Counted from the first letter of the stretch, positions 4,955-14,481 are shown. The stretch is DNA of 15,908 nt from JAIRNF01 sp031550925 (GCA_031550925.1 JAVBOE010000044.1:1-15908), one strand, 5' to 3'. Translations and numbers: made by a program. Notes: generated from the letters alone by a model not told the origin.

Positions 4955-7900
4955 ATGCCTCAAAATATAAGTCAACGCAAAAGTTTTGCTTCATCAAAAA
5001 ACAGGCTTCCTTATCCTGATTTTTTGGAAGTTCAGCTGAAATCATTTCAAGATTTTTTTCAGCTTGATACAAGCTCTGAAAACAGAAAGAACGAAGGATT
5101 ATTCAAAGTATTTCAGGATAATTTTCCTGCAACAGATACCAGAAATAACTTTGTTCTTGAGTTCATTGATTACTTTGTTGATCCTCCCCGCTACTCAATT
5201 CAAGAGTGCTTAGAGAGAGGGTTAACCTACAGTGTACCTTTAAAGGCTAAGCTAAAGCTATACTGTACAGATCCGGAACATGAGGATTTTGATACGGTTA
5301 TCCAAGACGTTTACTTGGGTATGATTCCGTATATGACACCTCGCGGAACCTTTGTTATTAACGGTGCCGAGCGCGTTATCGTATCGCAGCTTCACCGTTC
5401 ACCAGGTGTATTCTTCGGTCATAGCATCCATGCTAATGGAACTAAGCTATACTCGGCACGTATCATACCTTTCAAGGGATCGTGGATTGAGTTTGCGACA
5501 GACATCAACAACGTGATGTACGCATATATCGACCGTAAGAAGAAGCTTCCGGTAACTACACTGCTTAGAGCTATTGGCTACGAAGCGGATAAAGACATAC
5601 TAGAGATATTCGACTTAGCCGACGAAATAAAAGTAAACAAGGTCAACCTTAAAAAGGTTGTTGGCCATAAGCTTGCTGCACGTGTATTAAAATCGTGGGT
5701 AGAAGACTTTGTTGACGAGGATACCGGGGAAGTTGTATCTATCGAGCGTAACGAAGTTATTATAGACCGCGAAACAGTTATCGAAAACGATCATATTGAT
5801 ATGATTGTTGAGTCGGGTGCGAAGTCGATTCTTGTACATAAAGAAACGGCTAACATCTCAGACTACGCGATTATTTACAACACGTTGCAGAAAGACCCTT
5901 CTAACTCGGAGAAAGAAGCGGTTATTTACATCTACCGCCAGCTGCGTAGCTCGGAACCACCGGACGAAGCAACGGCTCGCGATGTAATTGATAAGCTTTT
6001 CTTCTCAGACAAGCGTTACGATTTGGGCGATGTAGGTCGTTTCCGTATCAATCGTAAGCTTAACCTGGATATCCCTTCAAACGTAAGAGTACTTACGAAA
6101 GAAGATATTATCGAAATTATAAAGTACCTCATCCAGCTTATCAACTCGAAAGCTGATGTGGACGATATAGATCACCTTAGCAACCGCCGTGTACGCACGG
6201 TAGGTGAGCAGCTGGCCAACCAGTTTAGTGTTGGTTTAGCCCGTATGGCTCGCACCATTCGCGAGAGAATGAACGTAAGAGACAACGAAGTGTTTACACC
6301 TATTGATTTGATCAATGCTAAGACGCTTTCATCTGTTATTAACTCATTCTTCGGAACGAACCAGCTCTCGCAATTCATGGATCAAACCAACCCGTTGGCA
6401 GAGATGACTCACAAGCGTCGTCTTTCGGCATTGGGACCAGGCGGTTTGTCTCGTGAGCGTGCAGGTTTCGAGGTACGTGACGTACACTATACGCACTACG
6501 GACGTCTATGTCCGATTGAAACACCCGAAGGACCAAACATCGGTTTGATTTCTTCTCTTTGTGTATTCGCTAAGATTAACCCTCTTGGTTTTATAGAAAC
6601 TCCTTATCGTAAGGTTGAAAACGGAAAGGTAAACCTAACAAATGACGGAGTTGTCTATCTAAGTGCAGAAGACGAAGAGTTCAAGATGATAGCGCAGGCA
6701 AATGCTATTCTGAACGAAGATGGTACGTTTGCTGATGATCGTATTAAATCTCGTGTTGAAGCAGATTATCCTGTAGTTCCACCGGAGCAGGTGGATATGA
6801 TGGACGTTGCTCCTAATCAGATTGCATCTATTGCTGCATCGCTTATTCCATTCTTGGAGCACGATGATGCTAACCGTGCGTTGATGGGATCGAACATGAT
6901 GCGTCAGGCGGTTCCGCTTATTCGCCCCGAGGCTCCTATTGTAGGAACAGGCCTTGAAGGCGAAGTAGTGAAGGACAGCCGTACGCAAATTGTTGCAGAA
7001 AAGGTAGGAGAAGTTGTTTACGTTGATGCTCGCGAAATTCATATCAAGTACGATATGACTGAAGAGGAGAAGTTTGTAAGCTTCGATTCTGACATTACAA
7101 CTTATACGTTGCCGATATTTCAGAAGACAAACCAAAATACATCGGTTAACCTTAAGCCTATTGTTCGCAAGGGTGACAAGGTTGTTCCCGGACAAATTCT
7201 TACCGAAGGCTATTCAACTCAAAAGGGAGAACTGGCGCTTGGTCGTAACCTTAAAGTGGCGTTCATGCCTTGGAAAGGATACAACTTCGAAGATGCTATT
7301 GTGCTTTCAGAACGTTTGGTTCGCGAAGATGTATTTACCTCTATACACATTGATGAGTACATTATGGAGGTACGCGATACTAAGCGTGGTCTTGAGGAGC
7401 TTACTTCAGACATTCCTAACGTTAGCGAAGAAGCAACGAAAGATTTGGATGAAAACGGTATCATTCGCATTGGTGCAAACATCGAACCGGGAGATATTCT
7501 TATTGGTAAGATTACTCCTAAGGGAGAATCTGATCCTTCACCCGAAGAAAAGTTGCTTCGCGCAATCTTTGGCGATAAAGCTGGCGATGTAAAAGATGCT
7601 TCGTTAAAGGCTTCGCCTTCACTGTTCGGAACGGTAGTAAACAAGATGTTGTTTACACGTGCTATGAAAGATTCGAAGAAAGGTAAGCAAGCAGAAAAGA
7701 GCTTGATTACTAAGGTTGACGAAGAGTTCGAAGCACGCGAAAAACAGCTGAAAGACAAGCTGGTTGACAAGCTAGCGCAAACCCTTGATGGTAAAACATC
7801 ACAAGTTGTAGTAGATTACTATGGTGCAGAGGTTGTTGCTAAAGGAACCAAGTTTACAGTAAAGCTACTTTCACAGATAGATTATACTACTATTACCGCT

Positions 7901-8767
7901 ACCAAGTGGACGACAGATAAGGATAAAAACAATACGGTTAAGGCTCTTATTGCAAACTATCTTGGTAAGTACAAGGAGTTGGATGCAGAGATTAAGCGTA
8001 AGAAGTACAACATCACAATAGGAGATGAGCTGCCAACAGGTATTGTACAGCTTGCCAAAGTTTACATTGCTAAGAAGCGTAAAGTTAAGGTAGGGGATAA
8101 GATGGCAGGACGCCACGGTAACAAGGGTATTGTTGCTAAGGTTGTTCGCGATGAAGATATGCCTTTCCTTGACAATGGCTCTACTGTGGATATTGTACTG
8201 AATCCTTTGGGTGTGCCTTCTCGTATGAACCTTGGTCAGATATACGAAACCGTTCTTGGCTGGGCAGGTAAAGAGCTGGATATGACCTTTGCCACTCCTA
8301 TCTTTGATGGTGCTGAGCTTGAAGATATCAATAAGTACACCGATATGGCAAACGTTCCGCGTTATGGTAGAACATACCTGCGTGACGGTGGTACCGGCGA
8401 GTACTTCGATCAGCCTGCAACAGTAGGTATGATATACATGCTAAAGTTAGGCCACATGGTTGATGATAAGATGCACGCTCGTTCTATTGGTCCATACTCA
8501 CTTATTACTCAGCAGCCTCTTGGAGGTAAGGCTCAGTTTGGAGGTCAGCGTTTTGGAGAAATGGAAGTTTGGGCACTCGAAGCATTCGGTGCATCTAATA
8601 TCCTTCAAGAAATTTTGACTATCAAATCAGACGATGTAGTTGGACGTTCGAAAGCCTATGAAGCAATCGTTAAGGGCGAACCAATGCCTGTTCCGGGAAT
8701 TCCCGAGGCATTGAACGTATTACTACACGAGCTGAAAGGTCTCGGACTAAGCATTAAGCTTGACTAA
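4955..8767 (+). CDS. rpoB: DNA-directed RNA polymerase subunit beta
   Basis: RpoB forms one pincer and part of the active centre of RNA polymerase. From ATG 4955 it is 1270 aa, matching Bacteroidia RpoB length and the start MPQNISQRKSFASSKNRLPY. An upstream in-frame TTG at 4916 lies inside the attenuator T-tract and is rejected as start. The rifampicin region begins at FFGTNQLSQFMDQTNPLAE (465-483); D476, H486 and S491 (E. coli 516, 526, 531) are all the sensitive-type residues. Other landmarks are ETPEGPNIGLI, KVGDKMAGRHGNKG, and the C-terminal QPLGGKAQFGGQRFGEMEVW with KSDDVVGRSKAYEAIVKGE. The frame is intact throughout. rpoC follows after 72 nt. Confidence 0.98.
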   Translation: MPQNISQRKSFASSKNRLPYPDFLEVQLKSFQDFFQLDTSSENRKNEGLFKVFQDNFPATDTRNNFVLEFIDYFVDPPRYSIQECLERGLTYSVPLKAKLKLYCTDPEHEDFDTVIQDVYLGMIPYMTPRGTFVINGAERVIVSQLHRSPGVFFGHSIHANGTKLYSARIIPFKGSWIEFATDINNVMYAYIDRKKKLPVTTLLRAIGYEADKDILEIFDLADEIKVNKVNLKKVVGHKLAARVLKSWVEDFVDEDTGEVVSIERNEVIIDRETVIENDHIDMIVESGAKSILVHKETANISDYAIIYNTLQKDPSNSEKEAVIYIYRQLRSSEPPDEATARDVIDKLFFSDKRYDLGDVGRFRINRKLNLDIPSNVRVLTKEDIIEIIKYLIQLINSKADVDDIDHLSNRRVRTVGEQLANQFSVGLARMARTIRERMNVRDNEVFTPIDLINAKTLSSVINSFFGTNQLSQFMDQTNPLAEMTHKRRLSALGPGGLSRERAGFEVRDVHYTHYGRLCPIETPEGPNIGLISSLCVFAKINPLGFIETPYRKVENGKVNLTNDGVVYLSAEDEEFKMIAQANAILNEDGTFADDRIKSRVEADYPVVPPEQVDMMDVAPNQIASIAASLIPFLEHDDANRALMGSNMMRQAVPLIRPEAPIVGTGLEGEVVKDSRTQIVAEKVGEVVYVDAREIHIKYDMTEEEKFVSFDSDITTYTLPIFQKTNQNTSVNLKPIVRKGDKVVPGQILTEGYSTQKGELALGRNLKVAFMPWKGYNFEDAIVLSERLVREDVFTSIHIDEYIMEVRDTKRGLEELTSDIPNVSEEATKDLDENGIIRIGANIEPGDILIGKITPKGESDPSPEEKLLRAIFGDKAGDVKDASLKASPSLFGTVVNKMLFTRAMKDSKKGKQAEKSLITKVDEEFEAREKQLKDKLVDKLAQTLDGKTSQVVVDYYGAEVVAKGTKFTVKLLSQIDYTTITATKWTTDKDKNNTVKALIANYLGKYKELDAEIKRKKYNITIGDELPTGIVQLAKVYIAKKRKVKVGDKMAGRHGNKGIVAKVVRDEDMPFLDNGSTVDIVLNPLGVPSRMNLGQIYETVLGWAGKELDMTFATPIFDGAELEDINKYTDMANVPRYGRTYLRDGGTGEYFDQPATVGMIYMLKLGHMVDDKMHARSIGPYSLITQQPLGGKAQFGGQRFGEMEVWALEAFGASNILQEILTIKSDDVVGRSKAYEAIVKGEPMPVPGIPEALNVLLHELKGLGLSIKLD

Positions 8768-8777
8768 ATGTAATATA

Positions 8778-8814
8778 CCTGAAAGGCTTGACTCGTCAGG
8801 TCTTTCAGGATTTT
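8778..8814 (+). terminator. strong hairpin between rpoB and rpoC
   Basis: CCTGAAAGGCTTGAC (8778-8792) pairs with GTCAGGTCTTTCAGG (8795-8809), with two G-U pairs. The two-base TC spacer means the real loop is CTCG with about 14 bp of stem. It is followed by ATTTTCC. The T-tail is short, so it may be a weak attenuator or an RNA-stability or RNase III-type processing element that sets the RpoC:RpoB mRNA ratio, rather than a full terminator. Confidence 0.7.
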
Positions 8815-8839
8815 CCTACATTAAAATTATAAAAAGACA

Positions 8840-11800
8840 ATGGCTTTAAAAAAAGTAGGTAAGGTTAAGAGTAACTTCAACAAGATGACCATTAGCTTGG
8901 CATCTCCCGAAGAAATTCTAGAGAATTCGAGTGGTGAAGTTTTTAAGCCGGAAACCATTAACTATAGAACATACAAGCCTGAGCGCGACGGGCTATTCTG
9001 CGAGCGTATTTTTGGTCCTGTAAAGGATTACGAGTGCCATTGCGGAAAGTATAAACGTATTCGTTACCGTGGTATCGTTTGCGACCGTTGCGGTGTTGAG
9101 GTTACAGAAAAGAAAGTACGTCGTGAGCGTACAGGGCACATTTCGTTGGTTGTTCCTGTTGCGCACATTTGGTACTTCCGTTCGTCGCCCAACAAGATTG
9201 GCTATTTACTTGGTGTCCCTTCTAAAAAGTTGGAAGCTGTGGTTTACTACGAGCGTTATATCGTTGTACAGCCCGGTATTAAAGCAGCAGATGGTATTAA
9301 TGAGATGGATTTGCTTACCGAAGATGAGTACTTGCAAATTCTGGAAACGCTGCCAAAAGAAAACCAGCTGCTAGAAGATACCGATCCTAATAAGTTTGTT
9401 GCAGGCATGGGCGCAGAAGCAATTTATAAGCTTTTGCAACATATTGACCTTGATGGCTTATCATACTCGCTTCGTCATAAAGCAAGTACTGAAACGTCTC
9501 AGCAACGTAAGGTAGATGCGTTAAAGCGTTTACAGGTGGTTGAAGCATTCCGTAAGTCAAAAGAAATCAACAAGCCCGAGTGGATGATTATGAAGGTTAT
9601 TCCAATCACTCCACCCGATTTACGGCCGTTGGTTCCTTTGGATGGAGGACGTTTTGCAACATCCGATTTAAATGATTTATATCGTCGTGTTATCATTCGT
9701 AATAACCGTCTAAAAAGGCTTATAGAGATTAAAGCTCCTGAAGTAATCTTACGTAATGAAAAACGTATGTTACAGGAAGCGGTGGACTCGTTGTTTGATA
9801 ACTCGCGTAAATCGAATGCTGTAAAGACCGAGGCAAACAGAGCGCTGAAATCGCTTTCAGATTCGTTGAAGGGTAAGCAAGGTCGTTTCCGTCAGAACTT
9901 ACTTGGTAAACGTGTTGACTATTCTGCACGTTCGGTTATCGTTGTAGGTCCTGAATTAAAGATGCATGAGTGCGGTTTGCCAAAAGATATGGCAGCCGAG
10001 TTATACAAGCCGTTTGTTATCCGTAAGCTTATTGAGCGCGGAATTGTAAAAACGGTAAAATCTGCTAAAAAGATTGTAGATAGAAAAGATCCGGTTGTTT
10101 GGGATATTCTTGAAAACGTAATGAAGGGGCACCCCGTTCTTCTGAACCGTGCACCAACCCTTCACCGTTTAGGTATCCAAGCATTCCAGCCGAAGCTTAT
10201 AGAAGGTAAGGCAATTCAGCTGCACCCGTTGTCGTGTACGGCATTCAACGCCGACTTTGACGGTGACCAGATGGCTGTTCACTTACCTCTTGGTAATGCT
10301 GCAATTCTTGAGGCTCAGCTTTTGATGTTAGGTTCTCACAACATTTTGAACCCTGCAAATGGCGCGCCAATTACTGTTCCTTCGCAGGACATGGTATTGG
10401 GGCTATACTACATTACCAAACATCGTAAGGGTGCGAAGGGCGAAGGTTTGAATTTCTACAGCCCGGAGGAAGCAATTATTGCATATAACGAAAAGGCTGT
10501 GGCGCTACATGCTATAGTAAAGGTTCGTTACCCGATACTACAAGCAGATGGCACTACTAAAAAAGAGCTGATTGAAACAACCGTTGGTCGTATTATTTTC
10601 AACGAAGTTGTTCCGAAAGAAGTTGGTTATATCAACGAGTTGCTGACTAAAAAGTCACTTCGAGATATTATCGGTCGAGTGCTTAAGCAAACAGGAATAG
10701 CAGTTACATCTAAATTCCTTGATGATATAAAGAACTTAGGCTACCAAATGGCATTCAGAGGCGGTCTGTCATTCAACTTGAATGATGTGATTGTTCCTAA
10801 GGAAAAGGCAGAGCTGGTAGAAGACGGATATAACCAAGTTGAAGAAGTAATGAACAACTATAACATGGGTTTCATTACTAACAACGAGCGTTACAACCAG
10901 ATTATCGATATTTGGACACATACTAACGCACGCTTAACGCAAATCTTGTTAAAGCAGCTTTCTTCTGACAACGATGGCTTTAACTCGGTTTACATGATGC
11001 TTGACTCAGGAGCTCGTGGATCTAAAGAGCAGATTCGTCAGCTTTCAGGTATGCGTGGATTGATGGCTAAACCTCAGAAATCGGGAGCTACAGGTGCAGA
11101 AATTATCGAAAACCCCATTCTTTCTAACTTTAAAGAAGGGCTGTCGGTACTAGAGTACTTTATCTCAACCCACGGTGCACGTAAGGGTCTAGCGGATACC
11201 GCTCTTAAGACTGCCGATGCCGGTTACCTAACTCGTCGTTTGGTTGACGTTTCGCAGGATGTTATTGTTACAGAACCTGACTGCGGAACATTACGCGGAC
11301 TGATAGCTACTGCTATTAAGAATAACGATGAAGTTGTTCAAACTTTATACGAGCGTATATTGGGTCGTACAACTGTGCATGATATTTACCACCCTCAAAC
11401 AGGCGAATTGCTTGTTGAAGCTGGTGGTGAGCTAACAGAAGAAATATCTAAGAAGATTGATGAATCACCAATCGAATCGGTTGAAATCCGTTCGGTACTT
11501 ACCTGCGAATCTCATAAGGGTATCTGCGCTAAGTGTTACGGACGTAACCTTGCAACGGGTAACATGGTTCAAAGAGGAGAGGCTGTTGGTGTTATTGCAG
11601 CACAGTCGATTGGGGAGCCTGGTACACAGCTTACACTTCGTACATTCCACGTAGGGGGTACCGCATCTAACATTGCAGCCGATAATAAGCTTGTTGCTCG
11701 CTACGACGGTCGCCTTGAAATAGATGAGCTTCGTACAGTAGAAAAAGTTGATGAAGATGGTTTAGCGGTGGACATTGTTATTGGTCGTTTGGCTGAAATG

Positions 11801-13129
11801 CGTATCGTTGATAAGAATACAAACATTACGCTATATGCTCACAATATCCCTTATGGAGCTACATTATACTTCAAGAATGGCTCTGATGTTTCGAAGGGTG
11901 ATTTGATTTGTGAGTGGGATCCATACAACGCTGTTATTATATCAGAGTTCGGTGGTAAAGTTTCATTTGATAGCGTTATCGAAGGTGTTACATTCCGCGA
12001 AGAATCTGATGAACAAACAGGTTACCGTGAAAAAGTAATCATCGAAACCCGTGATAAAACAAAGAACCCGATTGTACGCATTCTTGACTCTAAAGGTGTT
12101 GAAATTAAGCAGTACAACTTACCTGTAGGAGCACACATTGCTGTAGAAGAAAAGCAAAAGGTTAACGCCGGAGATATTCTGGTTAAGATACCTCGCGCTA
12201 TTGGTAAGTCTGGTGATATCACCGGTGGTCTTCCACGTGTTACCGAGCTGTTTGAGGCTCGTAACCCATCGAATCCGGCTGTTGTATCAGAAATTGACGG
12301 TGAAGTATCATTGGGTAAGATTAAGAGAGGTAACCGAGAGGTAACTGTTCGTTCTAAGACAGGAGAAGAAAAGAAGTATTTAGTTCCGCTGTCGAAGCAG
12401 ATACTGGTTCAGGAAAACGACTATGTTCGTGCCGGAACGCCAATGTCAGACGGATCTATTACACCTCTTGATATACTTGCGATTCAAGGACCTACAAAGG
12501 TGCAAGAGTACATTGTAAACGAAGTACAGGAAGTTTACCGTATGCAGGGTGTGAAGATTAACGATAAGCACTTTGAGATTATCGTTCGTCAGATGATGCG
12601 TAAGGTAGAAATAATCGATCCGGGTGATACCCGTTTCTTGCCCGAGCAGATTGTAGATAAGCTGGAATTTATGCAAGAAAACGACTGGATTTACGATAAA
12701 AAAGTTATTGTTGATGCAGGCGATTCGTTGCTGTTTAAACCAGGTGAAATTGTTACTGCTCGTAGGCTTCGCGATGAAAACTCTACCTTAAAGCGTAAGG
12801 ATATGAGGCAAGTTGAAGCTCGTGATGCTGTACCCGCTACATCTAGTCAGGTGTTGCAAGGTATTACACGCGCGGCATTACAAACCAACAGCTTCCTGTC
12901 GGCAGCATCATTCCAGGAAACAACAAAGGTGCTAAACGAAGCAGCTATTTACGGAAAGGTAGATACGCTGGAAGGCTTAAAAGAAAACGTTCTTTGCGGA
13001 CACCTTATCCCTGCAGGAACAGGTCTTTCAGAGTTCGATCGTTTAGTTGTTGCATCAATGGATGATTACCAACGTATGCTATCCGGAAAGGTTAAAGAAA
13101 AATCAATATCATCTCTAAAAGAAGACTAG
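8840..13129 (+). CDS. rpoC: DNA-directed RNA polymerase subunit beta'
   Basis: RpoC holds the catalytic Mg2+ of RNA polymerase. The 1429-aa product is normal for Bacteroidia, starting MALKKVGKVKSNFNKMTISL. The N-terminal zinc ribbon uses C66, C68, C81 and C84. The catalytic loop NADFDGD is at 470-476. The second zinc site uses C815, C889, C896 and C899. The bridge helix runs through GARKGLADTALKTADAGYLT, and trigger-loop flanks include AAQSIGEPGTQLTLRTFHVG. The C-terminus has the LQGITRAALQTNSFLSAASF and EFDRLVVASMDDYQRM regions. The frame is uninterrupted. A strong terminator follows 26 nt after the stop. Confidence 0.98.
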   Translation: MALKKVGKVKSNFNKMTISLASPEEILENSSGEVFKPETINYRTYKPERDGLFCERIFGPVKDYECHCGKYKRIRYRGIVCDRCGVEVTEKKVRRERTGHISLVVPVAHIWYFRSSPNKIGYLLGVPSKKLEAVVYYERYIVVQPGIKAADGINEMDLLTEDEYLQILETLPKENQLLEDTDPNKFVAGMGAEAIYKLLQHIDLDGLSYSLRHKASTETSQQRKVDALKRLQVVEAFRKSKEINKPEWMIMKVIPITPPDLRPLVPLDGGRFATSDLNDLYRRVIIRNNRLKRLIEIKAPEVILRNEKRMLQEAVDSLFDNSRKSNAVKTEANRALKSLSDSLKGKQGRFRQNLLGKRVDYSARSVIVVGPELKMHECGLPKDMAAELYKPFVIRKLIERGIVKTVKSAKKIVDRKDPVVWDILENVMKGHPVLLNRAPTLHRLGIQAFQPKLIEGKAIQLHPLSCTAFNADFDGDQMAVHLPLGNAAILEAQLLMLGSHNILNPANGAPITVPSQDMVLGLYYITKHRKGAKGEGLNFYSPEEAIIAYNEKAVALHAIVKVRYPILQADGTTKKELIETTVGRIIFNEVVPKEVGYINELLTKKSLRDIIGRVLKQTGIAVTSKFLDDIKNLGYQMAFRGGLSFNLNDVIVPKEKAELVEDGYNQVEEVMNNYNMGFITNNERYNQIIDIWTHTNARLTQILLKQLSSDNDGFNSVYMMLDSGARGSKEQIRQLSGMRGLMAKPQKSGATGAEIIENPILSNFKEGLSVLEYFISTHGARKGLADTALKTADAGYLTRRLVDVSQDVIVTEPDCGTLRGLIATAIKNNDEVVQTLYERILGRTTVHDIYHPQTGELLVEAGGELTEEISKKIDESPIESVEIRSVLTCESHKGICAKCYGRNLATGNMVQRGEAVGVIAAQSIGEPGTQLTLRTFHVGGTASNIAADNKLVARYDGRLEIDELRTVEKVDEDGLAVDIVIGRLAEMRIVDKNTNITLYAHNIPYGATLYFKNGSDVSKGDLICEWDPYNAVIISEFGGKVSFDSVIEGVTFREESDEQTGYREKVIIETRDKTKNPIVRILDSKGVEIKQYNLPVGAHIAVEEKQKVNAGDILVKIPRAIGKSGDITGGLPRVTELFEARNPSNPAVVSEIDGEVSLGKIKRGNREVTVRSKTGEEKKYLVPLSKQILVQENDYVRAGTPMSDGSITPLDILAIQGPTKVQEYIVNEVQEVYRMQGVKINDKHFEIIVRQMMRKVEIIDPGDTRFLPEQIVDKLEFMQENDWIYDKKVIVDAGDSLLFKPGEIVTARRLRDENSTLKRKDMRQVEARDAVPATSSQVLQGITRAALQTNSFLSAASFQETTKVLNEAAIYGKVDTLEGLKENVLCGHLIPAGTGLSEFDRLVVASMDDYQRMLSGKVKEKSISSLKED

Positions 13130-13153
13130 TCTTTGAAGAGAGATTGCTATAGT

Positions 13154-13184
13154 AAAATGCCCGAGAATTTTCTCGGGCATTTTT
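13154..13184 (+). terminator. intrinsic terminator after rpoC
   Basis: AATGCCCGAGA (13156-13166) pairs perfectly with TCTCGGGCATT (13171-13181) around an ATTT loop, extended by two A-T pairs and followed by T's to 13184. This is the clearest intrinsic terminator in the window and marks the end of the tRNA-tuf-rpoBC cluster. Confidence 0.93.
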
Positions 13185-13210
13185 ATTATACGTTTTTCAA
13201 TATCGACAAA

Positions 13211-13245
13211 GGATATATAATCCCAACGGGATCGAATAGTTGCTA
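13211..13245. repeat. REP-like motif with ATCCC-AAC-GGGAT palindrome
   Basis: ATCCCAACGGGAT (13220-13232) is a 5-bp inverted repeat with an AAC loop, followed by CGAATAGTTGC. It resembles a motif I recall as dispersed in intergenic regions of Bacteroidetes genomes. From this window it is a single copy, so calling it a repeat is inference. Confidence 0.35.
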
Positions 13246-13303
13246 ACTTTTCTTCTGCTATAAACATTCGAATCCTTATATTTTATATAAAACATTTTTA
13301 AAC

Positions 13304-13380
13304 TACATAGAACATATAGCTTTTTTATTCTTTTCTATGTGTTCTATGTACCTATGTGGTTCATGTGTTTCTTTAAATCA
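13304..13380. repeat. inverted repeat plus direct CTATGTG repeats upstream of the YitT gene
   Basis: A 16-bp inverted repeat (13304-13319 with 13335-13350, one G-U/mismatch) flanks a pyrimidine-rich 15-nt spacer. The right arm runs into direct repeats of a CTATGTG-GTTC type unit: CTATGTGTTC at 13335, CTATGTGGTTC at 13352 and ATGTGTTTC at 13363. It looks like a small dispersed palindromic element rather than an operator, although it ends close to the proposed yitT promoter. Confidence 0.55.
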
Positions 13381-13399
13381 GCGCTTTTTACTAATTTTG
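13368..13399 (+). promoter_or_regulatory. Bacteroidetes-type promoter (-33/-7) for the YitT-family gene
   Basis: TAATTTTG (13392-13399) matches the Bacteroidetes -7 consensus TAnnTTTG exactly. TTTC at 13368-13371 matches three of four bases of the -33 TTTG, with a 20-nt spacer. Transcription would begin near 13404-13407. That leaves a leader of about 20 nt with an AAAGG sequence (13417-13421) just before ATG 13424. Confidence 0.55.
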
Positions 13400-13423
13400 A
13401 AAGACAATAAGACATTAAAGGTT

Positions 13424-14347
13424 ATGCTTAGAACAGAAAAATTTTTCTCGAAACAGGGGGCAATGTCATACAGCTTAATATTAATCGGTTCATTTATTAT
13501 GGCTGTCAGCTTGGTTATGTTCATATCTCCATATAAGCTGGCACCCGGAGGTGTATATGGTATAGCCATTACGCTACACCACTTGTATGCTATGCATGTT
13601 GATGCCATTCAGTCGATGTTCAGCTTTATGCCCGATAACCTGAATATTGGTGTAATTGCTATCTGCATGGATATTCCGTTATGCATTATTGGTATCAAAG
13701 TTTTGGGGCCATTGTTTGGTTTAAAGACAGTGATTGGTTTTACCTCACTATCTATTTTTACCACTTTTATGGAAACCACTTGGGGATATACTCCATTAGT
13801 AGATGATATGATGCTCTCTTCTATCTTTGGCGGTGTGCTTATCGGGATAGGACAAGGGCTGATATTTAGGGCAAAGGCAACTTCCGGAGGGTCTGATATT
13901 ATTGCTATGATTACGTCTAAATATACCAACCTTTCGTTAGGAACTACAGTAATGATTGTCGATTCAATAATTGTAATGATAACACTGGCGGCATTCCATG
14001 ATTGGAAGATTCCGATGTACTCATGGATTGTTATCTACGTTACAGGCGCGGTTATAGACCTTACCATGAAAGGCTTTAACCGGACTAAAACCATGCTTAT
14101 TATCTCGGATAAACACGATGAAATAACAGATAAGATAATTAATGAACTGGATAGAGGAGCAACCTACTTACACGGTGAGGGCGTTTACTCTAAGCAGGAG
14201 AAAAAAATAATTTTCACCAATATCAGCATCAGAGAAGTGGGAGTGATGCAGCAATATATTAAAAAGATAGACCCTACTGCATTTGTTACCATTATTGATG
14301 CCAACGAAGTTATTGGCGACGGCTTTAAAAGCATACACGATAAATAG
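13424..14347 (+). CDS. YitT family membrane protein (DUF161 + DUF2179)
   Basis: This 307-aa protein has an N-terminal multi-helix membrane domain of the YitT type: helices at about 16-36, 75-95, 97-115, 131-149, 173-193 and 198-215, with PGG at 41-43 and ATSGGSD at 152-158. A soluble C-terminal DUF2179 domain follows (about 222-300, with RGATYLHGEGVYSK at 244-257). The transported or sensed ligand of YitT proteins is not firmly known. I start it at ATG 13424 because a promoter-like sequence and an AAAGG lie just upstream. An in-frame ATG at 13337 would put non-membrane, repeat-derived residues at the N-terminus. ATG 13463 is another possible start. It stands alone between two repeat-rich spacers, after the rpoC terminator. 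Confidence 0.9.
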   Translation: MLRTEKFFSKQGAMSYSLILIGSFIMAVSLVMFISPYKLAPGGVYGIAITLHHLYAMHVDAIQSMFSFMPDNLNIGVIAICMDIPLCIIGIKVLGPLFGLKTVIGFTSLSIFTTFMETTWGYTPLVDDMMLSSIFGGVLIGIGQGLIFRAKATSGGSDIIAMITSKYTNLSLGTTVMIVDSIIVMITLAAFHDWKIPMYSWIVIYVTGAVIDLTMKGFNRTKTMLIISDKHDEITDKIINELDRGATYLHGEGVYSKQEKKIIFTNISIREVGVMQQYIKKIDPTAFVTIIDANEVIGDGFKSIHDK

Positions 14348-14411
14348 TAACTTGATTTGTGATATGCATATTGCGATATGAGATAAAAAAGTTTGCCATT
14401 TCGAAAATTAG

Positions 14412-14446
14412 CATGTCATTTCGACCATAGGGAGAAATCTCCTGAA
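14412..14446. repeat. GTCATTTCGACC-type dispersed motif
   Basis: The sequence GTCATTTCGACC (14414-14425) followed by AGGGAGAAATCTCC resembles a motif I recall in many Bacteroidetes intergenic regions. A partial second copy, GCCATTTCGA, lies at 14395-14404. GGAGAAATCTCC (14431-14442) is a perfect 12-bp palindrome. Only these copies are in the window, so the dispersed nature is inferred. Confidence 0.45.
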
Positions 14447-14481
14447 AAGTAGTATTACGTTGAATTAGACAACAGTGTTTA

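Noticed and set aside
6659..7770. Antisense frames of 178 and 183 codons within rpoB
   Set aside because: They are shadows of a highly conserved gene, have no recognisable domains and no start signals.
13337..13423. Longer YitT protein starting at ATG 13337
   Set aside because: The extra 29 residues are encoded by the repeat arm, and the exact TAnnTTTG match at 13392 would lie inside the coding region. ATG 13424 has AAAGG just upstream.
14362..14371. ATATGCATAT palindrome as an operator
   Set aside because: A 10-bp palindrome in AT-rich DNA is expected by chance, and no promoter lies near it.
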